A stretch of 64,000 nucleotides of DNA from Dryomyza anilis (Eukaryota; Arthropoda; Insecta; Diptera; Dryomyzidae), in the NCBI GenBank assembly GCA_951804985.1, contig OX638133.1, positions 24,086,963-24,150,962 on the forward strand, in the 5' to 3' direction. The position numbers were made by a program, and so were the translations under genes. How positions within the stretch are numbered: the first letter of the stretch is position 1; every line of letters begins with the position of its first letter. The notes beneath the pieces were generated by a model. The model was not told the origin of the DNA, searched no databases, and worked only from the letters and a program-made list of their open reading frames with translations. This document shows, in pieces, positions 1-11,975 of the stretch.

Positions 1-1020
1 AAATTTAAATTTTACTCATTATTTAAATTTCACACTAAAAGTTTCACTTTAAATTAAAATGTTCACTCAAAATATAAATTTCAATCAAAATTTTAATATT
101 TTCACTGAAAATTCAAATTTCACTCAAAAATTCATATTTTCGCTCATACTAAATTTCTCACTCAAAATTCAATTTTCACTCAAAAATTCAATTTTCACTC
201 AAAATTCAGATTGTTACTCAAAAATTCTATTTTCACTCAAAATTTAAATTTTCACTCAAAATTTAAATTTTCACTCAAAATTTAAATTTTCACTCAAAAC
301 ATAAATTTTCACTCAAAATTTAAATTTTTACTCAAAATTTAAATTTTTACTCCAAATTTAAATTTCACTAAAAATTTAAATTTCAATCCAAAATTCAAAA
401 CAATTCAAATTTTACTCGAAAATTAAAATTTAACTCAGAAATTTAAATTTTCTCTCAAAATTTAAATTTTCACTCAAAATTTAAATTTTCACTCAAAACT
501 TAAATTTTCACTCAAAATTTAAATTTTCACTCAAAATTCAATTTTAACTCCAAATTTAAATTTTCACTCAAAATTCCATTTTAATTCCAAATTTAAATTT
601 TCACTTAAAATTTAAATTTTCACTCAAAATTTAAATTTTCACTCTAAATTTAAATTTTCACTCAAAACTTAAATTTTCACTCAAAATTTAAATTTTCACT
701 CAAAATTTAAATTTTCACTAAAAATTTAAATTTTCACTCAAAATTTAAATTTTCACTCAAAACTTAAATTTTCACTCAAAATTTAAATTTTCACTCAAAA
801 TTTAAATTTTCACTCAAAATTTAAATGTTCACTCCAAATTTAAATTTTCACTCAAAATTTAAATTTTCACTCAAAATTCAATTTTAACTCAAAATTAAAA
901 TTCTCACTGAAAATTCAAAATTTCACTCAAAAAAAAATTGAAATTGTCACAAAAAATTTCACTGAAAATTTTAATTTAAATTCAAAAATTTCGCTCAAAA
1001 TTCATATTTCACATAAAACT
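1..1020. repeat. 19-bp AT-rich minisatellite array
   Basis: Tandem copies of a 19-bp unit of the form TCACTCAAAATTTAAATTT fill the first kilobase, about 50 units, and the array probably continues beyond the window edge. Units are most uniform between about 240 and 890 and degrade toward both ends through point changes and 1-2 bp indels. The open frame at 59-247 is made only of this repeat and is not a gene. A degenerate, similar TTCACTAAAAATTCAATT-type stretch recurs at about 34200-34420. Confidence 0.93.
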
Positions 1021-1036
1021 AAAATGCTTTGCTCAC

Positions 1037-1152
1037 CTGCATCCAAAGAAAATCTCTCTTCTCTTTTGGCAGAAAATCATCAAAGGGCAGATCTTCTTTT
1101 GTCACCTGCTGCTCAATGTTTTCACCTTTGCGATAGTGCATCATAGTGACGT
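1037..1152 (-). CDS. Internal coding exon of an unidentified minus-strand gene
   Basis: Read on the minus strand, a polypyrimidine-AG acceptor (CATTTTCAG) is followed by 116 bp and a good donor (CAG|GTGAGC). The exon has phase 2 at its start and ends on a codon boundary, giving 38 codons without a stop. The peptide begins VTMMHYRKGENIEQQ and ends PKEKRDFLWMQ, is rich in charged residues, and the codon use (CTG, CAG, GAG) is typical of a fly gene and unlike the surrounding AT-rich DNA. I do not recognise the family. Other exons must lie left of the window (3' side) and possibly to the right, although I found no partner exon up to about 8400. It could also be an isolated exon captured by rearrangement. 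Confidence 0.6.
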
Positions 1153-1917
1153 CTGAAAATGAAGATGCAATTTTTGAATTTGACAAATTTATCGAATTTA
1201 AAGGTCACATGCTATGATGGCTTAGTAACCTATTTAAAAAGTAACTAAAAACGTTTTTCGCAGCAATCAGAAAACTAATCAAGCCACAGGCCATAACATA
1301 ATTCTTTACAGAAACCAAAAGTAAAATAATTAAAATGAAAAAATATATAAAAATTTAAAAATAAAATTCACTACAAGCTTTAGTAAGGAAACATTTTGTA
1401 GCGCCACTTATTTAAACGCCTGTCTATCTGCAATAAATGCAATTAGTGAATAAGTGGCAATTATTGCAGTACAAAAAAAGCCAACACTAATGTCGCTGAC
1501 AGGGACACGAAACAGAAAACAACAAACACAATATGAAAAAAAAAAAATGTATAGAGTAAAACACTTGTTGAACCATTCTAGGAAATAATTGCTGTACATT
1601 TTGAAGCAAAGCATTTTGCAATCGATGAAGCGAAAAACACATAGAAAACACTGCACCACTTAAAAGTCAAAGAACGCATAGCATTTGTGTTTTTTTTTTT
1701 GTTGTTTGACGACAGTCACAACCACCCTTCAATGGTGCTGTTTTCGATAGAAGTCTTGAAAACTGTCGTCTTCCTTACCACGTGTTGCCAATACATTTAT
1801 TACTCACACAAGCCCGCATGAAAAGGAAACCCAACAAACTAAAAACGCTGTATGTTATATTCATCGTATATAAGAAAATTATAATAATTTTCTGGTGATG
1901 GATCTTTTGTGTGCTTG
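1153..1917. other. AT-rich intergenic or intronic DNA, no feature seen
   Basis: No convincing exon, RNA gene or repeat is visible. The minus-strand open frame at 1408-1659 has no coding character. If the minus-strand exon at 1037-1152 is real, this would be its upstream intron. Confidence 0.5.
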
Positions 1918-2730
1918 GTTTTCACTATGTCATTTTGTATGAGTATCATGTTCGAAAATTTCTCAAATTTGTTGTTTTTCGATATGGCAAAGTTCTAAAA
2001 AAATGCCAACATGTTTGCATTTTGATATCGACTGACATAGTTGATGGACCTTTTAATTCATTAACCATGAAAAGTTTCTGCGTCGCAATCATAATGTATA
2101 GAAAACAAATCATGAACTCATCATGCCATTATTTGAGATGATCGGGTTATGACGAGGCCCAAACGAGGAAACAAATCGGGGGCACGTTGTCCTTGTAACG
2201 CAGTACCCTGATCATGTACTCACCTCAGGCCATGATCATACACTGATCGGGTAATTCCTCATTTCATTATTTACTCGACCATTGCCTTGTCATAGCCCGA
2301 GCATAAAAGTTTTTTCATTATTAAAACCCTACAAATACCCTATGAAATAAAAGAATTAATAAAAGAATTCTAAAAATATAACATATTTAAGTATATAAAA
2401 AATGATATATAAGATTTATAAGAATATATCAATAAAATCAAATCAATGATTCATTTTTTGATTTACATATTAAAATTACAACATATATCAATTTATGAAA
2501 AATAAATTAATCAGTCAATTTGTCATTTTGTTTCATATTCACATTTATTTACATTGTTAATACGCCGCAAAAACTGTCCAAATATTAAAATGTTCATTAA
2601 ACAAAGTTAAACGAAATCGAAATTCAAACATTTTAGCATTTTTTTTTAACTTTGCCATGACTAAACTAATTTCAGAAATTTTCGAACATGAAACTGATGC
2701 AAAATGACATTGTGAAAAGCAGGCATAAAA
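1918..2730. repeat. Foldback (inverted-repeat) element, about 150-bp arms
   Basis: The left arm (about 1918-2060) and the right arm (about 2585-2730) are reverse complements with moderate divergence. Shared blocks include GTCATTTTG, CATGTTCGAAAATTTCT, ATGGCAAAGTT and AAAAAAATGC. The two weak open frames at 1911-2141 (+) and 2557-2739 (-) are the same sequence read from each arm, which explains why both exist. Flanking blocks (2150-2330 and 2745-2990) repeatedly carry GATCGGGT or ACCCGATC and CATGATCATAC-like words, so the element may extend to about 2990. Confidence 0.6.
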
Positions 2731-2990
2731 TTGGGTCACAATCTCGCCACGCTGACAGATAACATTTACTCGACATATTTAGGGCTTTTCTCATTAAATC
2801 CCGATCATTACCCGATAGAAATCTACTTATGAGGAACGACTAATGTTGATTTGATCAGGACCATTTACTGTATCGATAATGTAAACCCTGGTATGGTGAA
2901 CATGATAAGAGCATGACAAGGCATTGACCATGTTTGCTCTAATAAAAACCCGATCATTTCCACTAGGGGATACAAATTATACCCGATATA

Positions 2991-3884
2991 ATTCTTCCCA
3001 GATATAATTCTACCAAAATCTCCAAAGTTCATACTTTTCCGAAACTACTGCTTCAAGTTATAGCATTGCCCGAGATTATTGTTCCCTTAGTAAGTTCTTC
3101 CTCGGGTTATTATTCTCAGACATACTTATTATTCCAAGGTAATTCTTTACCGGGAAGACAATTCGTCTTCCTTGAGACTATTTTTTTTCCCCAAACATTC
3201 TTCGTTGTACAATTCTTCCATTGACAATTATTCAACGAGGAAGATTTCTTCACTGAGATAATTCCTCAATTAAGTAAAAATTTGAATTTTTGAATTTTTT
3301 GTGAACATTTGAATCACTAAATACCTAATCCATTAATGACAAAATAGTTGGTTGGGTTACCGCTTTTCACCATCACCAGCAAATAAAAAGTTGTGTGAAA
3401 AAATTGGAATTTTTAAGGAATGCAAAAGAATTTCTAGCTTCATTATGTGCTTTGGTGTTGTCGTCACCATCGTCGACATTTTGCTGCAAACCGCAGCAGC
3501 GAGAAATAATTCAATTTATTCCAACTTATTAATAAACTGCGGAGTAGAGGCATAAAAGGAAGATCAACCGACCGGCTGGCCGGCAGAAGGAGGTTGTGTG
3601 CCAGAAACGAGGGTTTTTAAGAAATATCAACATTTCACACACGCCCCATGCACGTCATACAGAACGTCGACAATGAAAAGAAGGAAATAATAAAATTGAA
3701 TAATGACTTGAATGTGAATGAAATGTTAAAAATTAAAAAATATAAATGTAGAATAAAAGGCTTCAATAGGCAGTCAATAGCTTGGCACTCATAATAATTA
3801 TTGTTTAAATTATTATCGGGAATATGGTTCATCGATGTCAGTAATTCGGGAAGTCATTCTATGACAAGAAAAAATAAAAAAATG
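2991..3884. other. Degenerate short repeats, then unremarkable DNA
   Basis: From 2991 to 3270 the words TAATTCTTCC and ACAATTCTTCC recur irregularly. From 3340 to 3660 base composition is less AT-rich (GCAGCAGCGAG, CCGACCGGCTGGCCGG) but no reading frame is convincing. Confidence 0.4.
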
Positions 3885-4335
3885 TCTCATTTTGCACACA
3901 GTTGAAGATACAGGGTGTTCAATAAATGCATATTACTAATATAACCTAGTCCAGAAAATTGGTTGTAAAGTAAAATATGTTGATAAATGAATATCAATTT
4001 TTCACTCATGTTTTAGACAATTAAATTACCTTTCCAGTAGTATATCACAACTTCAACACTATTTAAAAAAAAAAAAAACAAATCATGGAGTTCGAAAATA
4101 TGATATACCATTGGAAAAGTAATTTAATTGTCCAAAATAAGAGTGACAAATTGATTTTCACTTACCAACAGATTATACTTTATAACCTATTTTCTTGACT
4201 AGGTTATGTCATTAAATGCATTTATTAAACACCCTGTATCTTAAACTGGGTGTAAAATTAGACTTTTTTTTATTTAACATGGTCTTATTTTTTTGAGTCA
4301 TATTGACATCAAAGAACCAAACACTATGCATAAAC
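3885..4335. repeat. Foldback MITE (family M) with ACACCCTGTATCTT arms
   Basis: The arms at about 3885-4060 and 4085-4265 are reverse complements. The left carries GATACAGGGTGTTCAATAAA and the right carries TTTATTAAACACCCTGTATC, each followed by matching AACCTAGTC/GACTAGGTT and TAATTTAATTGTC-type blocks. The downstream part (to about 4335, ending AAAGAACCAAACAC) is shared with the short copy inside the palindrome at 52019-52154. Confidence 0.75.
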
Positions 4336-4501
4336 ATAATTGATGTATTCGGAAATTTTAAAGGGAACGTTGAAGAGTAGGTACAGTAGTAAGTAAAAAT
4401 GTTCTGTGTACTATATCAAATTGATTTTTCATGTAAAATATAAATTAATATCAATCAAAAGTGAATTTCAGAACATGATTGATTACACTACCGTATACAC
4501 A

Positions 4502-4825
4502 TTATAATAATAATATAAATAATAGTTTGGTGCTACAGCCCTGTATAGAACTTCGGCCGAGCTCTCTCACCATTTTGAGCTGTGCGTGTTATATTTGTAC
4601 TCAAAGTGGTGGGACCTACAGTTTATTGCCGAAACCGAACGGCGGGTAAGAGCTTTTCATAGGCAATGTTTTACTCTCGTAGGTTTTCCATTTACTGCCG
4701 AGAGGTAGCGCGGTATAGAAAAATGTTTCTATGAAAAGATGTTGTTTTGTTAGCCCCAGTCCAGACTTGAACCGGTGACCTTTCGGCTCGCAGTCCAGCG
4801 CACAAACCACTGAGCTACCGCGGCT
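4502..4825 (-). mobile_element. tRNA-derived SINE, copy 1
   Basis: The tRNA-like head is at the high-coordinate end. On the minus strand it reads GCCGCGGTAGCTCAGTGG (A box) then GGTTCAAGTCT (B box), with clover-like spacing. A tRNA-unrelated body follows (CTATACCGCGCTACCTCTCG, AACATTGCCTATGAAAAG), then a TTATTATTATT-type tail at about 4502-4525. Two more copies (10681-10987 and 20066-20261) share the head and body. The minus-strand open frame at 4616-4831 is this SINE, not a gene. The A and B boxes would serve as its own RNA polymerase III promoter. Confidence 0.88.
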
Positions 4826-4829
4826 ACTC

Positions 4830-5795
4830 ATTATGGTGCAGTAAAAGTTGCAGCAAATATTTGATGCATTTGTGGCGCTGATTCCGAAAATGGCATCAAT
4901 TTTGTCAAATTGTCTTTAGTTTTTGAGATATAGCCCATTTTTCAATTTCCCATTATTTTGGTCTTCTTTTATTTTTAAAATTCCAACCAAAGAAAATAAT
5001 GAAATTATCTTTTCGATATTAGACGCAGAAAATAACGCACTATAATACAAAAATTTTATTTAATGCGTGAAAAAATTTGTTTGCGAGATATAAGAAAAAT
5101 AAATTCAAATTAATTCAAAAAAGTTGAAAATTTTGATAATAAAATACGATATTGCTTATTGGACAAAAATGTTTAAAATTCTTTTTATGAGCTTTTATGT
5201 GGCATCTTCTTTAAAACCTAATTTTAAAAAATAAATAATAACTTATCGTTAATAAGAATATAAATACTATATTAAATAAAGACAACATTTTTTTACTTGA
5301 TAAATTTAAATCTGCAAAGGTTATAAAATCATAAAAAATTTAAATTTAACAAGTAAAAAAAAATTGTCTTTATTTAATCGAGTAATTATAATTTTTTAAC
5401 TAAAAGTCTAATTTATTTTCTTAAATGGGGGTTTAAAAAGGATACATGGCGCTACATAACATAGCCTACAAATATTTTTTTTGTCCATTAAATAATAACG
5501 TTTTTCATTCATAAAATTTTTATTTTTTTGAAAAATTTTAAACTTCTTTTGTTTATATCTCGCAAACAAATATTTTCACGCATAAAAGAAAATTTTTAAT
5601 TTGTGGCGCAATGTTTTCTGCGTCTAATATCGAAAAGATAATTTCATTATTTTCTTGGAATTTTAACAATATAAAAAGACCAAACAAAAGGGAAATTGAA
5701 AATGGGCTATATATCACAAAAACTAGAGCCAATTTGACAAAACTGATAATATTTGATGTAACTTTTACTTCAATATGTCAAAATTTGAATTTTGT
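4830..5795. repeat. Long foldback element (family L), arms of about 320 bp
   Basis: Left arm (about 4832-5160) and right arm (about 5480-5795) are reverse complements. Matching blocks include TTGTCAAATTG/CAATTTGACAA, GAGATATAGCCCATTTT/AAAATGGGCTATATAT, TTTTCGATATTAGACGCAGA/TCTGCGTCTAATATCGAAAA and GTTTGCGAGATATAA/TTATATCTCGCAAAC. A second, inner inverted repeat (AAAGACAATTTTTTTTTACT-like) sits at about 5275-5375. SINE copy 1 abuts the left end. The open frame at 5611-5835 lies in the right arm. Confidence 0.8.
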
Positions 5796-6299
5796 CGGGC
5801 AGTGTAATCTAAAGTGTTACTTGACGTATGAGTAACATTTAAAGCAAAATCTTTAATATGTTTTTACATTCGATTGAATTCCAATCGAATTACATTAATA
5901 AAATTTCTATTTAAAGCTAAAACAAATTTTCAAAAAATTCCGCCATGTGCTAACTATCGATTAAAATTAAATTCTTATTTTAATTCCATAGATTTTGTCC
6001 TTTTGTTGTTCCGGAATATGTTTTATTCAATGCAAAATAAACAGTTGTTTCCATCGAATTCAAGCCGTTAAGTGAAACGAATTCTTTTTTTCTGTCATAT
6101 AATTCAATAACAATTTTTACTAACCAAATCCAACATTTTAAACTTAATAGAAAAAATTTAAAGCAGTGTTTGAAATGGTTGCCGAAACGATATCTTTTAT
6201 AGACTCAAATTTTGTTTTCGATAATCTATAATGAAACGAAAACGATAGAGTTTTTGATAAAAAGTATTATATCGTTGTTTTTGTCACTATATATATATG
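5796..6299. other. AT-rich DNA, no feature seen
   Basis: No exon-like signal, RNA gene or clear repeat is visible. The open frame at 5874-6071 is AT-driven. Confidence 0.4.
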
Positions 6300-6544
6300 G
6301 GCATTTCCAGAAAAACGTTAACCACGACCGAAAAATTCAAAATGCTCAAATCTTTGAAATAACGGTGGATTTGGAATCTTCAAAAATGTAAACATCGATT
6401 TTTTAGTAATACTAGAAAATTTTTGACAGCTAATTGAAATTTGTACCGTCCGGAACTTTGAGTACCAAAAGTGTAGAGTATACAAAATATCAACTTTTTT
6501 CCATATAAAAATTATTTTTAGAAAAAAATCGTAGTGCAAATGTC

Positions 6545-7100
6545 CACATAATGTCGTATACTGAACGCCCGGAATTATTCTGCGGTTTATTACGAAATAA
6601 CAGTAAACTTTAGAAACAAAGTGTGCATATACAAAAGCTATGTTCTGAGATGTTTTAAAAAAATATATTGTACGCAAAAAGAATTTTTACAATAAAAATC
6701 GTACAGATAATTTCTAAACCCAGAAAAAAAATTCCCTCAAATCCCAATAAAATTGATCAATAGGACAATTATTAATTTAATAGTATACACAAAATAATCT
6801 TTTTCATAGTAACTCAATGGCAATGTCATGGTATTTTCTAGTATTTAATGGTATTTTCCGATTAAAATAATAATTTATCCTATTGACTATTTTTAATAGT
6901 AAAAAACTATTATTTATATAGTATTTTTTTCTGGCTGCATACTGAATTTTTTGTCTCGTCCGGAATTTTTATGTGATTTATTATGAAAAAACTAAAAACT
7001 TTAGGATCAAAGTGTAAATATACAAAAAAAAGCACATGATTTCAGATATTTTTTAAAATAATAAAAAAAAAAAAATAATAATAATTTGTACGCAAAATTT
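6545..7100. repeat. Diverged direct duplication flanking a small MITE
   Basis: The block at about 6550-6680 (CGTATACTGAACGCCCGGAA ... GTACGCAAAAAG) recurs in the same orientation at about 6935-7100 (GCATACTGAATTT ... GTCCGGAATTT ... GTACGCAAAA), diverged by indels. Between the copies lies a roughly 220-bp element, 6718-6937, bounded by CCCAGAAAAAAAATT and TTTTTTTCTGGC. Its ends resemble the CACAGAAAAA-type foldback elements elsewhere in the window. Confidence 0.6.
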
Positions 7101-7279
7101 GCTGACAAATTTTATTTGTTCAGAAAATTTTATTTTTGACATAAAATACATATCGAAAAAGTATTATTATTATATCGAATTTAAAAATTATCATCAAATG
7201 ATATACACGGTCGATATAACTCTTTTGAAAATAGCTAAAAAGTGAGAAATTTTGAATTTATTTTGTTCACTTTGACTTC

Positions 7280-7560
7280 CAATGCCTCTGACAATTATAA
7301 AGATATTGGACTCGCCGAGACAACATTTTTGGCATTATTTAGATAAACGGTATATTTTGGGAAGTGTATAGCAGGTTGTAAAATATTGTGGATTTTTATT
7401 GGCAGATTCACTGCGTATTTTGGGAACGGGCAGAAAATAAACAGCTGTGATACAAACTCCGCCTTTGTCTGTTTGAAATATGTCGGAAAAGTTTTTCTAA
7501 AGCTTTTTGAGAAGCTGAATATATTCTGTATTTTTCCAAAACAAACGATTGTCAAAAATT
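7280..7560 (+). repeat. Dispersed repeat family P, copy 1
   Basis: Related to 8815-8960 (minus) and to the array at 53380-53960. Shared blocks include GGGAAGTGTATAGCAGGTTG, GTGGATTTTTATTGGCAGATTCA, GGGAACGGGCAGAAAA and ACAAACTCCGCCTTTGTCTG. The superfamily is not recognised. In this copy an open frame reads DTNSAFVCLKYVGKVFLKLFE, a peptide that recurs in the other copies. Confidence 0.65.
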
Positions 7561-7789
7561 TTTTTAGTTTGGATGTTCTGGTAGGTATATCAAAATTTCT
7601 TATTTGTTTGTTTAATTAATAAAAATAACATTATTACAAAACCGAAATCTTAACATATAACCAGTACCTATACTCGTTCCGAAATGAAGTAGAAAATCGT
7701 AATCGTTGAGCCTAAATTCTTGCTTTAAAGTTTAAAAAATTAGCCCCCTCTGTCGATGTACAACACTTTTTTCACTTTCTAAATAGTCT

Positions 7790-8400
7790 TAAACCAAATC
7801 TTGTCTATTATATACGTCCCCATTTGCAGCCGCTATTATAATTGTTTTATTCACAGCACATCCATCCTCAACTAACAAATTCGAATGGCAGGAAGCTCTG
7901 ACTGCCTGACTTACTGACTGCATTCCAAGGCAGCTCGGTGTTAATTTCATATAAAAAATATCATGAATGAATTCACTCTCGAACACAACCGCCACCCACA
8001 CAGATTCACCTAGTGCCCTATTGACAGCCCTGCGGCATACAAAAGAATACGCTGGAGTTCGACACGCAGCCACCCAATTCAACTGAACTGAACCCAACCC
8101 AACGCAGGGAGGGATAGAGGGTGTTCGGGGTTTGATGCTGCAGCAACAGATGGAAATATGTACGATTGCAATGATGATACCAACAGTAGAAGCAGCAACA
8201 ACAATAGCAGCGCAAATAAAATTAGAAGGCAGCGCAGCAAATATTTCACTTATTTGCAATGACTTCCTTAATAACATTAAGAAGTTTGTGGGCATAACCG
8301 AGGTTAGCTCTTCGTTAAACCACATACAGAGGATCAGTTACGGTTTTGTCCGCGGCATTAACGGTTGTCGTGCCAACCAACAGTCAAAGGTTAAATAAAA
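7790..8400. promoter_or_regulatory. Lower-AT island; candidate distal 5' exon or control region
   Basis: This stretch is clearly less AT-rich than its surroundings and has the character of fly promoter or 5' UTR DNA: CAACACCCAACCCAACGCAGG-like C-rich runs, then GCAGCAACAACAATAGCAGC. Overlapping open frames exist on both strands (for example 7789-8325 minus and 8132-8398 plus), but none has splice partners or a recognisable domain. It lies 9 kb upstream of the Tdc2 start codon, so a noncoding first exon of Tdc2 is possible but unproven. Confidence 0.3.
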
Positions 8401-8814
8401 CATAGAAAACTTTAAAAATATCTTTGATAAAGTTTTTTCTTAACAAAAAAAAAAAGTTATTTGGAATGTAAGTGAACAACAAAAGAATGTGAAGAATTTA
8501 CTTAGCATATTTAACAAATAAAAATGCTAATAGAAATTTGAAAAAATAAATAAAATAATTAATAAAACTCATATTAATTTCGAATGTGATTTTGAAGACT
8601 GGTTAAGTTCGTGTTAAATTCCTTGAAATATGTATATTATACTGATTCCCATAATAAAGAACCTCATAATAATCGAAAATATAATACTGCACCTTATATA
8701 CTGGACCTCATAATACTAAACCTTTATCTCATAATACTGGACTTAAAAATATTGTACCCCAAATTAAAAGAAAAAAAAATAGAGACTTTAAAAAAGAGTC
8801 TTTTAAATTCATGA

Positions 8815-8960
8815 AATTGCCCCCGACAAAATTTTGGGCAAGATCGAGGCAGTTTAGAAACATATTTTCCACATATTTCAAACAGTTTGTTTTCTGCCCT
8901 TTTTCAAAATATGCCGTGAATCTGCCATTAAAATTCCACCATATTTTAAGACCTTCGTGA
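8815..8960 (-). repeat. Dispersed repeat family P, copy 2 (fragment)
   Basis: Read on the minus strand this matches part of 7280-7560 and of the 53380-53960 array: GTGGAATTTTAATGGCAGATTCACGGCATATTTTG, GGGCAGAAAACA and GACAAAATTTTG. It is short and lacks the TTTGATACAAACTCC block. Confidence 0.5.
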
Positions 8961-9103
8961 GCTGACTAAAATTATTGATTCATGTATAAAATGAAAAGTT
9001 GAGTACGTTCGCTTTGAAATTTTTTATGTTGCCAGCATTTAAATCATACGACAAAATATATCTGAAATATTTTTATATAAAAAATAGTTGGCAAAACAAA
9101 ACC

Positions 9104-9906
<803 letters not shown>

Positions 9907-10680
9907 ATATTGAACAAACATTTGATTCAATGAGCGAAACTTATTAAATGTGTTATACGATTTAAAACGAAGTGATTGGAAACGAATCGTAATCACATGA
10001 TAATAAAGAAAGATCCATGATTAGAGTAAATTGTGTGAAACTTTATGTCCGAACTTTGTTTTTACATTTGAAAGATAAAGTTTCGAACGAGGCCTTATTT
10101 TTTATTTAAAGTGCGAATTTTTGTCATTTTTAATTAAGACGGTATGTTTAAAATGATCGCATATTCTATTTTAAATGCCACTTATTAGTTATGTTATGTT
10201 CACATTGCGATATTAGGTTTAAAGTGTGAAACATGTTCTGGGATAAAGTGGGAAACGTAATTTATGCAATGTTTGTTGTAATTTTAGTGAAACTATTGGG
10301 TTATATGAATTATTTCATTAGTTTAGGAAAGTTTCTGACGATCAGCAACTACAGCTGTGTTCATTCCCACTCAGAATATTTTGACTAGGAGTAAATGCAA
10401 TAATTTGTTTTCGTATGTTCTTTAAATAATTACTGAGATGTTTGGGAATTTAATTTTTTTTCATCTTATTTTTCTTGCATTCATTTTTCTTAACTTATTA
10501 TATATTTTTTTATTCTTAATATATGAAAAACATGTTAAAAGACTAAAATAACATTTTGGTAAAAATTTTGAAGTTTCCCACTTTACCCGAAACATTTTTC
10601 AAAAAGTCCGAAATTGAAGTGATTTGAAGTGAATCGCTCAAAAATTAATCAAAATTCATATAAATGATATTCTGTTTATA

Positions 10681-10987
10681 ATAATAATAATAGTTTGGCG
10701 CTACAGTCCTGTATAGAACTTCGGCCGAGCTCTCTCACCAATTGAGTTGTGCGTGTTATATTTGTACTCAAATTGGTGGGACCTACAGTTTATTGCCGAA
10801 TCCGAACGGCGGGTGAGAACTTTTCATAGGCAATGTTTTACTCTCGTAGGTTTGCCATTTACTGCCGAGAGGTAGCGCGGTATAGAAAAATGTTTCTATG
10901 AAAAGATGTTGTTAGCCCCAGTCCAGGCTTGAACCGGGGACCTTTCGGCTCGCAGTACAACGCACTAACCACTGAGCTACCGCGGCT
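10681..10987 (-). mobile_element. tRNA-derived SINE, copy 2, with 12-bp target duplication
   Basis: Full-length SINE. On the minus strand the head is GCCGCGGTAGCTCAGTGG, the B box is GGTTCAAGCCT, and the tail is TTATTATTATTAT. It is flanked by perfect direct repeats ATTCTGTTTATA at 10669-10680 and 10988-10999. This is the target-site duplication expected of LINE-driven retrotransposition. It differs from copy 1 by scattered substitutions and small indels. Confidence 0.95.
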
Positions 10988-10999
10988 ATTCTGTTTATA

Positions 11000-11376
11000 C
11001 AAAAAGTTAAATCATGAACCAGTCTAGGGAACAGAGACTTGGAACAATTTAAAAAAATATTCAAATGTACATTTTTGGAGGAAAAACAAAACGTGTCCCA
11101 CTTTACCCTAGGCTAACTCTACTATTTCTATCTTGCCATTCTTTACATTAATATAAATATTTTTGTATACTAATATTAAAAAGGTTTATTTTAAATGTGG
11201 AATGACGATATATAAAAATAAAATTGCTATTGTTATTTGTTTCATTTGTCTACAATGTAATGGCTTTTTAGAGAATTTTGTATGCTTTTTAATAGAATTT
11301 TCCATAGTTTTATGGCGTTTTATAATATAGACATTTAAGAAAATTAAAATTAGCTTTTATATATTTTAGTTATTTA
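11000..11376. other. AT-rich DNA, no gene seen
   Basis: Nothing gene-like is visible. The word CCCACTTTACCCTAGGCTAAC at about 11097 is partly complementary to GGATAAAGTGGGAAAC near 10239, hinting at an old, very diverged inverted repeat across 10020-11110. Confidence 0.3.
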
Positions 11377-11693
11377 ATTACACAGCACAACAAAGAAAAA
11401 TGATTCGCGATCTTAGTATGATTTACCGATGGACGTCAAGATTCTAATCACTACCACATACTCAGTTTTTTCAGATTGCCTCAAGTTTTTGAGTTATTAT
11501 TTTAATAATTCTCGTGTTTTTCTACATATTTTGGTTCCTAACTTTTTACAGATTTAAGTTTTTGATCACATTTCTTTTGTATTCCATTGAGAATACTTCA
11601 GCTAATAATTTGAAATCAACTACATAAAATTCGGATTGATCTGACCAAAGTTATGACCAGTCAAACGCAAAAATATTAATTTTAAGGTGTACC
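11377..11693 (+). repeat. Family F repeat, single arm
   Basis: Starts TTACACAGCACAACAAA and ends AAGGTGTACC, and matches the left arm of the foldback at 42155-43262 over its whole length. Matches include GATGGACGTCAAGATTCTAATCAC, GTATTCCATTGAGAATACTTCAGCTAAT and TTGATCTGACCAAAGTTATGACC (with minor differences). The mariner-derived element starts immediately after GGTGTACC-TA. Confidence 0.8.
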
Positions 11694-11695
11694 TA

Positions 11696-11973
11696 AAGGG
11701 ACGCTACAAAAGTAGAGCGACAGGGACAGCAAACGACGCCATATTTCTTGCCGCTCTTTTGACATTTCTCTTCAGTAAAGTTTGCCATTTCATGATGGAA
11801 AGATATACGAATTCGAATTTCGGTAGTAAATTCCATCATGAAATGGCAAACCTTACTGAAGAGAAATGTCAAAAGAACGACAAGAAATATGGTGTCGTTT
11901 GCTGTCCCTGTCGCTCTACTTTTGTAGCGTCCCTTGAAAAAAGCTTTTGAAGCGCTATTATTGAAAAACCCTT
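11696..11973. mobile_element. Deleted Tc1/mariner-type element, copy 1
   Basis: A near-palindrome with left arm ACGCTACAAAAGTAGAGCGA ... CATTTCATGATGG and right arm CCATCATGAAATGGC ... TCGCTCTACTTTTGTAGCGT, about 115 bp each. A further subterminal tail ends TTGAAAAACCCTT. It is flanked by TA at 11694-11695 and 11974-11975. The left terminal TTTTTCAACA is missing here. In the centre, the start of the parental transposase reading (MMERYT) survives before a deletion junction. Confidence 0.85.
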
Positions 11974-11975
11974 TA

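Noticed and set aside
59..247. Plus-strand open frame of 62 codons
   Set aside because: Made wholly of the 19-bp minisatellite; the repeated FTQN-type peptide is a by-product.
1..1020. CRISPR-like array
   Set aside because: Units are contiguous without unique spacers, and the window is eukaryotic.
4616..4831. tRNA gene on the minus strand
   Set aside because: The A and B boxes belong to the head of a SINE; the same head recurs twice with a non-tRNA body, tail and a target duplication.
7789..8325. 178-codon minus-strand frame as a protein gene
   Set aside because: No recognisable domain, overlapping open frames on both strands, and no splice partners; the composition is better explained by a regulatory or UTR region.
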